Positions 50,701 through 58,413 of a DNA stretch of 64,000 nucleotides are shown in pieces. A program made the position numbers and the translations under genes. Source of the DNA: JACQFK01 sp964619955. Lineage in GTDB: Bacteria > Planctomycetota > MHYJ01 > JACPRB01. Numbering within the stretch: position 1 is the stretch's first letter; the number at the start of each line of letters is the position of its first letter. The DNA lies in NCBI GenBank assembly GCA_964619955.1, contig CAZUJF010000018.1:42770-106769 (forward strand), written 5' to 3'. The notes beneath the pieces are model-generated. The model was not told where the DNA came from. It did not search any database and saw only the letters and a program-made list of their open reading frames with translations.

Positions 50701-53700
50701 CGCCGTGGTCGGCCCGGTGATCTTCACGACGGGGGCGACCGGATCGTAAATGATCGTCACGGTCACGACCGTGGTGGAAATGCCGTCGCCGGCCGTGATG
50801 GTCACAGTATTCGTGCCGGGATCCAGCGAAACATCCGCCGTCCAGGTGATCGGAGTGGCCGGGAGGGTCTGCCCGAGAGCAAGCACGACCGGCACCAGGT
50901 TCGGGCTGTTGGTGACGGTGAACGTCGTTACATTGGTATCGTCCGCCGCCGTGCCGACGAGCTGAAGCGTGGGTGAATTCGTCACGAAGAGCGCGGCGGC
51001 CGGCGTGGTCACGGAGACCGAGGGGGCGTTGGTATCGTGAAAAACCGAGATGACGTCGGTAGCTGTCCGTCCCGACACGTCGGTCGCCGTCACCGTGATG
51101 GTGAACGTGCCCGTGATGAGCGTGCCCGGCGGCAGGTTGATGCTCCAGCCCGAAGCGGTCGCCCCGGGCGTGGTCAGGCTCCCCGTCCCGAAACTCCCGG
51201 TGCCGGAGTAGACCCAGCCGATGGAAGCCACGCCGATGTCGTCCGTGGCGTTCCCGGACAGCGAGAGACTCGTGGCGCCGGTGTTGAACGTCACGCTGTT
51301 GTCCGGACTGGTGATGTCCACGAGGGGGGCGCTCATGTCCCTGTAGAAGACGCGCGTGGTGGAGGCCGTGAGTCCGAAGGAGTCCGTGGCCGTCACCTGG
51401 ATCGTGTTGGCCCCGGCGCCGAGGTCCGCGGTGAACGACCAGCCGGCGCCCATCGTGGCGTTTCCGAAATACGCGGGATACGTCAGGTTCTGCCAGGTCA
51501 CGGGATTGACGCCCGCCAGGGCGACGTTGTCGGAGGCGCTGCCCGTCACGCCGATCGTCGAGTTCTGGGTCACCGTGCCGGCCGCGGGGGTGCCGAAAGC
51601 CACGGCGGGCGGCGTCGTGTCGTAGTTGATCGTGACGGTGTCCGTGGCCGTGTTGCCGGCGGCATCGGTCGCGGTGACCGTGATGACGTTGAGGCCCGGC
51701 GAGAGGCCCGTGACGAGCCCGGGAGGATTGGGGCTGATGTTCCAGGTTCCCCCGCTGATGACGCAGGTGCCGGAGCCCCCGCGGTTGTTGGACCAGGTCA
51801 CGGTCGAAAGCAGGACGGCATCGGACGCGGTGCCGGAAAGGAGCACGCTGCTGGCGCCCGTGGCGAACGGATCCGAGGCCGGAGTGGTGATCGAGACCAG
51901 CGGATCGGTGTTGTCCCGATGGATGGTGAGCAGCACCTGGCCCGTCTTGCCCGCCAGATCCGTGGCGGACACGGTGATCGAATTCGCCCCCTCTTGCAGG
52001 GGCACCGATCCCACCGACCACGCGGTCGTGCCGACGGCCCCGCCTCCCACGCCCAGGGGAAGCGGGAGGTTGTTGAACCAGGATACCGAGCCCACGCCGC
52101 TGCCGACGTCCGAGGAGGTCCCTTCGAGCGCGATGCTGCTGGCCGTCGTGTAATAGACGCCTGCGGCCGTCGGCGTGGTGAACAGCGGGACGGGAGCCGT
52201 GTTGTCGTAGCCGACATCGCGGGCGGCCGGCAGCGGGGCATCCGGATTCGCTCCGAAGTTCAGCCAGGCCGAGGTCAGCCCCCGCGAGTCGACGGTGCGC
52301 GCCCGCCAGTGATATTGGGCGGGCGGGCCGACGGGGAAGCTGTACTCGACCGAGGCGATCTGGCCGGGCCGCACCCCCGGGGCCGCGGACAGGAGCAGGG
52401 TTCCCGTTCCATCCAGATCGGCGCCGACGGGCTGGATCTCGACTTCGAGCCGGACATCCTCGTCATCGGAATCGGTCAGCCTGCCTTTGATGAAGAAGCT
52501 CGTCTGATTGCTCCAGGCGCCCACCGCGAGGCTCGTGGTGCCGTCCTGCTTGAACTGCCCCGTGCCGGCGGCGGCGAAATCGGGCGTGTCCGGATTGGCG
52601 TGTTTGATGCGGAGCAGGAAGGCGTCCTGGCTGCCCTGCATCGTGTTGTCGAGCCAGTTCTGCGTGGGAAAGTTGGTGGAGGTGGTGTAGCCCGTCACGT
52701 AAACGACCCCCGTGGCGTCCACGGCGATGCCCTGGCCGTAATCGAGGGCGCTGCCGCCCAGGAGCGTGGACCAGGCGTAGGTCGAGCCGTCCGCGTAGAT
52801 CTTGGTGACGAAGACGTCGTACGAGCCTGCGAGGGTGTTGTCGATCGCGCCTTTGAAGGGGAAATTGGAGGAGTTCGTATACCCGGTGACGAACACGTCG
52901 CCGGCCGCATTGACGGCGGCGGCGGTGAGGTAGTCCGCCGAGGTGCCGCCGAGGAAAGTGGACCAGGTGATGTCGCCGTTGGCGGGATTCAACCGGGTGA
53001 CGAAGCCCTCGTAGGAATTCCGCGTCGGGTCGAAGCCTCCCAGGATCGGGAAGTCCGTCGAAAAGGTGTAGCCGACGGCGTAGAGCGCCGTCCCCGCAGG
53101 ATTGATGACGATCGCATTCCCGTAATCGTAATCGAGTCCGCCCAAATAGCGGACCCACGCGAGGGACCCGCCGGCATTGACCCGGGCGACGAAGGCGTCG
53201 TAAGAGCCGCCGTTGGTGGCATCCGGAACGATGACGGGAAGCCCGTAGGAGGCCGTCAAATCCGTCCCGTCGGTGTAGCCGATGACGTAGGCGTTGCCCA
53301 GGTCGTCGGCAGCGATTCCGAAGGCGTTTTCATAGCCGACGCCTCCCAGAAAACTGGACCAGAGGCCCGTGCCGGCGCTGTTGAATTTGGTCACGAAGAC
53401 GTCCGACCCGCCGCCGAAGGTCCCGTCGAAGGCGGAAAGCAAAGGGAATCCCGTCGAGGAGTAGGTGTAGCCCGTGAGATACGCATTCGAGGCGGAGTCC
53501 ACGGCGACGGCCCGGCCGTAATCCGTGCTGGAACCGCCCACGAACGTCGAATACGAAAGGGTCCCGTCCGGGTTGAAGCGGGTGAGGAAGGCCTCGTAAC
53601 CGCTGGACGTCGGATCCCACGCGGAGAGCAGGGGGAAGTCCGTGGAGGACGTCGTTCCCGCCACATACGCCCGGTTGGAGGGGTCGACCGCCACCGAATA

Positions 53701-56190
53701 GCCCCAATCGGTTCCGCTTCCCCCGAGGTAGGTCGACCAGACCAGCGTGGGCACGTCCGAATTGACGGGGGTGTTGAGCTTGGAGAGGAAGGCGTCCTGC
53801 GTCCCTCCGATCTGCCAGTCGAGCACGCCGATCGCCGAGGGGTAATCCGAGGCGTTCGTGTAGCCGGTGACGTAGACGTTGCCGAGCCCGTCGGCGGCGA
53901 CCCCCTGGCCGTAGTCGTCGCCGATGGAATTCGCTCCCCCGATGAAATTCGCCCAGTTGAGCGTCGAGAGATTCAGGTTGAGCTGGGCGGCGAAGGCGTC
54001 GGTGGTTCCTCCGAGCACGGCATCGAAGGGGGCCAGGCCGGGGGCCGGCGAGCTCACGGCGGACGACGAGGTCTGCCCCGCGATCACCACGCTCGATCCT
54101 GAACGCACGGCGATGGCGCGGGGATATTCGTAATTCGTTCCGCCCAGGAAGGTCGAGAACATCACGGCGTTGCCGGCGGCATTCAGTCGCGTGACGAAAC
54201 CGTCGTAGCCGCCCAGCAGCGTGGAGCGGTGGGGGGTGGCCGAGACCGGGAAATTGCTGGACCCCGTGTACCCGGTGACGTAGACCGATCCGGCCGCCCC
54301 CGCGGCGATGGCCGTCCCGTAATCGTATCCGGTGCCGCCCAGGAACGTGGAATAGACGAGGGCCGAGCCGTCCGCCTTGAAGCGGGTGACGAAGACCTCG
54401 TACAGGTTGTAGGTCGTATCCAAGGCTCCAGGCGTGGTGGGGAAGTCGGTGGAGGTGGTGTATCCCACGATCACGGGGTCCGGGTCGGCAACGTCGTTGG
54501 CCAGCGTGATTCCCTGCGAGTAATCGTTGTTCGCGCCGCCCAGGTAGGTCGACCAGTCGATGCTCGAACCGGCGACGTTGATCTTGGTCAGGAAGCCGTC
54601 GGTCCCGCCCTTGAAGCTGTAGTACCCGTTGTTGGTGGGGAAATCGGTGGAGGACGTGAAGCCCGTGACGTAGATGTTGCCGGCGGCGTTCAACGCCAGC
54701 CCGGTGATTTGATCCGAGCCGTTGCCCCCGAGGAAGCTGGACCACAACAGCGTGGTCCCGGTCGGATTCAGCTTGGCGATGTAGGCGTCCGGCGTGGAGC
54801 CGATCGAGGGGTCGAACCCTCCCACGATCGGGAAATTGTTGGAGTAGGTGTAGCCGCCGACGATGACGTTGCCGGCGCCGTCGATGGCGATCGCCTGGCC
54901 GTAGTCGCTGCTGCTGCCGCCCAGCAGGGTGGACCAGTTCAGCACCCCTCCGGGGGAGAACTTCATCACGAAGGTGTCGTAGCTGGACCAGGTGGTGTCA
55001 TGGACCCCCGGGGTCGTCGGAAAATTCACGGAGCCGGTCACCCCGGTGACGTACACGTTTCCGGAGGCATCCGCGGTGACTCCATAGGCGTAATCGTAGG
55101 ACGATCCGCCCAGGTAGACGGCCCATTCCCGCGACGTGCCCGCGGGGTCGATCTTGACGAGGAACGCGTCATTGGTGCCTTGGAGGGACCCGGTCGCCCC
55201 CGGGAAGTCCACCGCATAGGTGTAGCCCGCCACGAACGTGCTTCCGTCCAGAGGGCTTACGGCGACGGCCGTCCCGTAGTCCTCGCCGATGGGGCTGACG
55301 GAGCCGCCCATGAGCGTCGACCAGCTGATCACCGGGTCCACCGTGATGGGCAAGGCAGGGTCCACCCCGCTGAGCTCGATCCGGTATTCCGAGGCCTCGG
55401 ACTGGACATAGCGGGCCTGCACGTCCTTCCGCCCCTCCGGCCCGTCCTGCCAGACCTTGAGCTGGTCTTCGCGCAGGGATCCCGCACTCGTGGAGATCTC
55501 GACGGCCGCGCCGCCCTCCAGGACCCGGGCGCCCCCCGAGCCCTCATACCGGAAGCGGAGTTCGCCGAGGTCCGCCGCCCGCGCGGCCTGCAGCGTGTAC
55601 TTCACCCCCTTGGGACGGGGTTCGATGACGAGATCGACGCCCGGACGCACGTCGTCGTAGACGACCGAGCCATAGGTGGAGGTGTTGGGCCGCCAGTTCG
55701 AAGCCGATCCCCGATAATCGTGCACGCGGGCGGGGAGGGGCTGTTCGGGCCTGGGGTTCGTCGGCGCCGCGCCCTGAAGCCCCCAGCGGATCGCCTGTCC
55801 GACCTCCTCGCCGGGGCCGGCTCCCGGAGCCGGCCGGCCATGGAGCGCGAACAGGATGCCCTGCGGGTCGAAGAAGGCCGTGGCGTTCCGGTCGCGCAGG
55901 ACGTAGGGCGCGGGGCTTCCGGGCCTGTTCTCGAGAATGGCGCCCGAAAGACGGTCCAGGGGACTCTCCCCGGGCTTCGGCCGGGCCGTCTTCGGCGGCG
56001 GGATTCCGGGAGGCCGTTCCCGTCCGGGGTCGGCTCCGGACGCGCTTCCGCCCCGGGAGACGTCCGCGACGGGCGCGTCCTGCCGCGAAGACCTCTGCGG
56101 CTCCCGGGGCCCCGGCCGGCCGAGGGACAGACACAGCGCGAGCAGGCCCAGCAGCCCGAGCAGTCCGAGACGGCGGCGTGAGGTCATCAT
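47749..56190 (-). CDS. Giant surface protein: 14 SBBP blades, 15 Ig-like domains, C-terminal sorting signal
   Basis: 2813 residues. Signal peptide about 1-25, Pro/Arg linker, then an N-terminal domain (about 95-285) with 'YGSVVYDDVRPGVDLVIEPRPKGVKY', usual before SBBP propellers. About 289-1200: 14 repeats of the form 'GNVYVTGYTxSTDFP...DAFVTKLNxxGxxxWSTYLGGxxxDYGxAIAV' (two seven-bladed rings). After a fibronectin-like stretch (about 1200-1320), 15 repeats of 'DxxxPxVxITxPTxxxxxxTxxxxxxLSGTASDNxxVxxVTWSN' run from about 1330 to 2770 as Ig-like stalk domains. The end is a PPPPPPEEQ linker, a 'CGLLGIE' motif, a hydrophobic helix and RRRR, a tripartite CTERM-type anchor. It is probably displayed on the cell surface. 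Its start overlaps the previous stop (ATGA). Confidence 0.85.
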   Translation of the reverse strand: MMTSRRRLGLLGLLGLLALCLSLGRPGPREPQRSSRQDAPVADVSRGGSASGADPGRERPPGIPPPKTARPKPGESPLDRLSGAILENRPGSPAPYVLRDRNATAFFDPQGILFALHGRPAPGAGPGEEVGQAIRWGLQGAAPTNPRPEQPLPARVHDYRGSASNWRPNTSTYGSVVYDDVRPGVDLVIEPRPKGVKYTLQAARAADLGELRFRYEGSGGARVLEGGAAVEISTSAGSLREDQLKVWQDGPEGRKDVQARYVQSEASEYRIELSGVDPALPITVDPVISWSTLMGGSVSPIGEDYGTAVAVSPLDGSTFVAGYTYAVDFPGATGSLQGTNDAFLVKIDPAGTSREWAVYLGGSSYDYAYGVTADASGNVYVTGVTGSVNFPTTPGVHDTTWSSYDTFVMKFSPGGVLNWSTLLGGSSSDYGQAIAIDGAGNVIVGGYTYSNNFPIVGGFDPSIGSTPDAYIAKLNPTGTTLLWSSFLGGNGSDQITGLALNAAGNIYVTGFTSSTDFPTNNGYYSFKGGTDGFLTKINVAGSSIDWSTYLGGANNDYSQGITLANDVADPDPVIVGYTTSTDFPTTPGALDTTYNLYEVFVTRFKADGSALVYSTFLGGTGYDYGTAIAAGAAGSVYVTGYTGSSNFPVSATPHRSTLLGGYDGFVTRLNAAGNAVMFSTFLGGTNYEYPRAIAVRSGSSVVIAGQTSSSAVSSPAPGLAPFDAVLGGTTDAFAAQLNLNLSTLNWANFIGGANSIGDDYGQGVAADGLGNVYVTGYTNASDYPSAIGVLDWQIGGTQDAFLSKLNTPVNSDVPTLVWSTYLGGSGTDWGYSVAVDPSNRAYVAGTTSSTDFPLLSAWDPTSSGYEAFLTRFNPDGTLSYSTFVGGSSTDYGRAVAVDSASNAYLTGYTYSSTGFPLLSAFDGTFGGGSDVFVTKFNSAGTGLWSSFLGGVGYENAFGIAADDLGNAYVIGYTDGTDLTASYGLPVIVPDATNGGSYDAFVARVNAGGSLAWVRYLGGLDYDYGNAIVINPAGTALYAVGYTFSTDFPILGGFDPTRNSYEGFVTRLNPANGDITWSTFLGGTSADYLTAAAVNAAGDVFVTGYTNSSNFPFKGAIDNTLAGSYDVFVTKIYADGSTYAWSTLLGGSALDYGQGIAVDATGVVYVTGYTTSTNFPTQNWLDNTMQGSQDAFLLRIKHANPDTPDFAAAGTGQFKQDGTTSLAVGAWSNQTSFFIKGRLTDSDDEDVRLEVEIQPVGADLDGTGTLLLSAAPGVRPGQIASVEYSFPVGPPAQYHWRARTVDSRGLTSAWLNFGANPDAPLPAARDVGYDNTAPVPLFTTPTAAGVYYTTASSIALEGTSSDVGSGVGSVSWFNNLPLPLGVGGGAVGTTAWSVGSVPLQEGANSITVSATDLAGKTGQVLLTIHRDNTDPLVSITTPASDPFATGASSVLLSGTASDAVLLSTVTWSNNRGGSGTCVISGGTWNISPNPPGLVTGLSPGLNVITVTATDAAGNTATDTVTINYDTTPPAVAFGTPAAGTVTQNSTIGVTGSASDNVALAGVNPVTWQNLTYPAYFGNATMGAGWSFTADLGAGANTIQVTATDSFGLTASTTRVFYRDMSAPLVDITSPDNSVTFNTGATSLSLSGNATDDIGVASIGWVYSGTGSFGTGSLTTPGATASGWSINLPPGTLITGTFTITVTATDVSGRTATDVISVFHDTNAPSVSVTTPAAALFVTNSPTLQLVGTAADDTNVTTFTVTNSPNLVPVVLALGQTLPATPITWTADVSLDPGTNTVTITAGDGISTTVVTVTIIYDPVAPVVKITGPTTADDYATGLGTISLAGTASDARGVTGVTWSNSLGGSGNATGTTNWSVASIPLFDGPQLITIMAADEAGNLTTDTLLVTYDVTLPDVQIMTPSVSATAYSFTNTVDISGIANDNILLGSITWSNAATGDSGTATGTTSWSATSITLDPGANLITVIATDTSGNLKADTITVYYDTQAPTVVITGPTGLATFRTNSATLVISGTASDDIGVSQVDWSNVELPGMAYVANGTAVGTTSWEETSVTLVPGDNLITVTVFDVLGNSNTTTLTVHYDDQPPSINITSPTALATASTTDTPLLLGGTASDLTGTLALVDASQVTWQNTTTGGSGVATLTGNTWSALIPLTSGVNSVQVFASDAAGNSASDLLTVTYDPAAPLVTIQGPTTDLTFTTGTTPVILSGIASDDVGVSSVTWSSNAAIIPAVGTAGGTPENWTVPIELAPGANLLTITAVDAVGRTGTSRITVIYDPTPPASSISTPSADSVVQSTAGTITLGGTASDNLQVDSVTWTNLATGESGTASGTGVWSVSNVSLVTGDNLITVTATDSVGNASSSTITVVYDGLAPTVAITAPAPPSFATTTRPLLISGTAADNLQLAGVTWTNNLGGGGTAATVGTATSVTWSAWVYLFSGSNDITVTAVDAHGFATSTLITIDFTPESLAPSIAITSPTATGAATSATQRVTIGGTADDNVSVVGVTWLNQTTMVRGTAVLAAPPPSLQPWSAEVPLADGSNVIVFTAVDDAGNTASAAIVVAYSSPADALTPSLLITGPTLADVWASSISPVSVTMTATDATGIASVTWVNSGTGGTGVASLVTGDIWTSPIPLALGANTIVFTARDAAGNTGNDTLIVNFLPPPGDSSAPFITITSHPTTSTAETSGSLFALSGTASDNAAVTGVVWSNAANGLSASADGTISWTASLLLVPGINILTMKAYDSSGNVDTDLLTVLYAPPPPPPEEQTAGAACGLLGIEALAVLGLLLFRRRRAT

Positions 56191-57725
56191 GGCTTCCGAA
56201 TCTGCTCGAAGAGGCGGACGAGACGGGGCGACAGACGGCCCGACCGGATCCAGCGTTCCTGCACTTTCGGGTCCAGCGCGAAGGCTTTGAGGAGGTCCGC
56301 GCGGCAGCGTTCGCCCACCCGCGAGACCGTCTCGGCTTCCAGGAACGAGGCGGTTCCCTCCGTGACGGCCCTCGCGAACAGGATGCGGGCCCGGTGCGGC
56401 GCCGGCAGCGTCTCGAACCAGGCCTGGCTTTCAAACGCGGTGAGCCCCTGGCCCGTCTTCCGGCATTCCTCCGGATGCGACAGCACTTCGGGCGCGCTGA
56501 TGCGCGCCTCCGCGGCGGCGGCCTGCGTCTCCGCGGCGACGCGGCGCTCGAAGGCGACCGTGAGCTCCAGGATCCGGCCGCGCACGGTGTCGGTCTGCCG
56601 CTTCTGGTAGGCCAGCTCGATGTCGCGGTACTTCTTGAGCTCCTCGGGGATCGACGTGCCGGCGGCGCTGCGGGCCGCGAGATCCGACTCCGTCCGGACC
56701 CTGGACGCGTCGCAGGCCTCCAGGAGGCGCGCGGTGGAGGACTTGAAGGCGGGGGACCCGGGCAGGTCGCTATCGGCCTTGTCCGCGGCCGTCGCCCATT
56801 CCCTCAGGCGCGCCATGCGCATTGAATGGGCCACGTTCCGGGAGGACCGGAACCCCGTGATCAGGTCGATCTCAAGGGCCTTCCGGGCGAGCGTTTCGAA
56901 GGCCTCCGCCGAGAGGACCAGGGGCGCCGCCTCGAGGCCGGGGGCCCCCTTCACGGACTCGAGGTGCTGTTCGTACACGTCGCAGAACTCCCGCAGCCAG
57001 AGGAAGCGGGCGGCGGGATCCCGGACCACCTCCGCGGGGATGCGCGCCGGCTTCAGCAGCGGCAGGACCACGTCGGCTTCATAGGTGGGGTCCGTCCGGG
57101 AGATGCTGTCGAGACGGCTGGTCAGGATGCTGTCGTAGTTGCGGACCGTGGCGGCCTGGCGGCTCCGCGTCTGGGTCAGCAGGTCCGCGTTGACCTTCGG
57201 ATAGCGCTGGAGCAGCGCGGTTCCGTTCCGGATCTCCGCCAGCGCCCCCTCGAAATCCGCCGCCTCGCAGAGGCGGTCGACCTTCGCTTTCAGGGTCGTG
57301 AGTTCCGGCGGGACCGCGTTGGCCTCCGCTTCGGCGATCGCCTTTTCCAGATCCTCCAGGGTCTTCTGAATCCCCGGCAGCCGGCGGGCGCCCTCCGCAT
57401 GGGCGGTCTTCCCGAAGTGGGCCAGGGCCGCCTGCAGGCGCTCCCGCTTCACGTAGGGAAGCGTCTCGCGATTCGCCTGCTGCAGGCGCGCCAGCCCCAG
57501 CGCGTAGAGCGGGAAATAGGCGTGACGATGACGCCCGGCTTCGTTGCGATAGCGCAGCGCGGGGGATTCGAGGGGTTCGTTGCGGAGGGCCTCCTCCAGA
57601 TCCGCGACGGCCTCGTCGTATTTCTGCTCCTCGAGCTTCTGCAGCCCGCGGGTGTACGCGGCGCCCGCCGGAGCCGCGTCTCCAGGGAGCGTCGCCAGGA
57701 GGCCCAGGACCAGGATCGCTGTCAT
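56187..57725 (-). CDS. Exported helical-repeat (TPR-like) protein
   Basis: 512 residues. A short hydrophobic N-terminus (MTAILVLGLLATLPGDAAPAG) is a probable signal peptide. The first 100 residues have a TPR signature ('AYTRGLQKLEEQKYDEAVADLEEALRNEPLES'), and the rest is helical with scattered cysteines. No enzyme motif is visible. It starts one base after the upstream barrel gene and ends overlapping the giant surface-protein gene. That suggests a periplasmic adaptor for export or assembly of that protein; this is inference. Confidence 0.6.
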   Translation of the reverse strand: MTAILVLGLLATLPGDAAPAGAAYTRGLQKLEEQKYDEAVADLEEALRNEPLESPALRYRNEAGRHRHAYFPLYALGLARLQQANRETLPYVKRERLQAALAHFGKTAHAEGARRLPGIQKTLEDLEKAIAEAEANAVPPELTTLKAKVDRLCEAADFEGALAEIRNGTALLQRYPKVNADLLTQTRSRQAATVRNYDSILTSRLDSISRTDPTYEADVVLPLLKPARIPAEVVRDPAARFLWLREFCDVYEQHLESVKGAPGLEAAPLVLSAEAFETLARKALEIDLITGFRSSRNVAHSMRMARLREWATAADKADSDLPGSPAFKSSTARLLEACDASRVRTESDLAARSAAGTSIPEELKKYRDIELAYQKRQTDTVRGRILELTVAFERRVAAETQAAAAEARISAPEVLSHPEECRKTGQGLTAFESQAWFETLPAPHRARILFARAVTEGTASFLEAETVSRVGERCRADLLKAFALDPKVQERWIRSGRLSPRLVRLFEQIRKP

Positions 57726-57726
57726 C

Positions 57727-58413
57727 TTAAAATTCGATGATCAAACCCAGGGAAGCCGTCAGGATCGAGTCGCCCGCGTTGCCGAAGGAGGCCGCGAGGG
57801 ACGTGGTCAGGGTCATGCCGGAGCCCAGGTGGACGCCGAACATCAGCCCGCCCAGGGGCTGGATTCCGTTCTGCAGCCCCTCGATGCCGCCGTACCAGGC
57901 GTATTGACCGCCGGCCTGCAGGGCCAGGTAGAGGGTCTGGTTTCTGACGAACGTGAAATCCAGCCCGAAGCCCATGAGCAGGATCATGCCGGAGTTGTTG
58001 TCCGGCGCGGGGTCCAGGGTGCGCTCGACGCTGGGGAACAGGGTGAGATCCACGAAGAGCCCGAAGTATTCGCCCGCCGGATCCGAGGCCGGGGAGAGCA
58101 GGGGGATCGGGGCATGCGTGGCCAGTCCGATGAACGGGGAGGGGTCGATCCGGTAGTCCTCGCTGAAGACCCCCAGGCCGACCCGGACCTGCAGTTCGAG
58201 CCAGTTGAGGTCGAGGAAGCCGCTCCCTTCGCGCGCCAGCAGGTCGGAATGTTCCTGCTGCGGGACGGGCGAAAAGGCGGCCGGGGCCTCTTCCTGCTGC
58301 CGGCGGGGAAGGCTGCCGGTGCCGTTGGAAAAGGGCATGCGAACCGCGTCCTGTGCGGAAGCCTCGGAGGCCGCGGCGAAGGCCAGGACCAGGAGGGCGG
58401 AGGCCGTCTTCAT
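57727..58413 (-). CDS. Small outer-membrane beta-barrel-like protein
   Basis: 228 residues with a Sec signal (ALLVLAFAAASEASAQ). After a Gln/Pro-rich segment the sequence alternates hydrophobic and polar residues in strands ('LDLNWLELQVRVGLGVF', 'GLFVDLTLFPSVE', 'MILLMGFGLDFTFV', 'LYLALQAGGQYAWYGG') and ends in 'LTASLGLIIEF'. A terminal aromatic residue after a strand is the usual outer-membrane barrel signature. It overlaps the kinase gene upstream by ATGA. It may be a surface anchor or pore within this operon. Confidence 0.6.
   Translation of the reverse strand: MKTASALLVLAFAAASEASAQDAVRMPFSNGTGSLPRRQQEEAPAAFSPVPQQEHSDLLAREGSGFLDLNWLELQVRVGLGVFSEDYRIDPSPFIGLATHAPIPLLSPASDPAGEYFGLFVDLTLFPSVERTLDPAPDNNSGMILLMGFGLDFTFVRNQTLYLALQAGGQYAWYGGIEGLQNGIQPLGGLMFGVHLGSGMTLTTSLAASFGNAGDSILTASLGLIIEF

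Noticed and set aside
51037..54102. Plus-strand frame of about 1000 codons.
   Set aside because: It lies antisense to the regular repeat region of the giant surface protein and simply mirrors that repeat.
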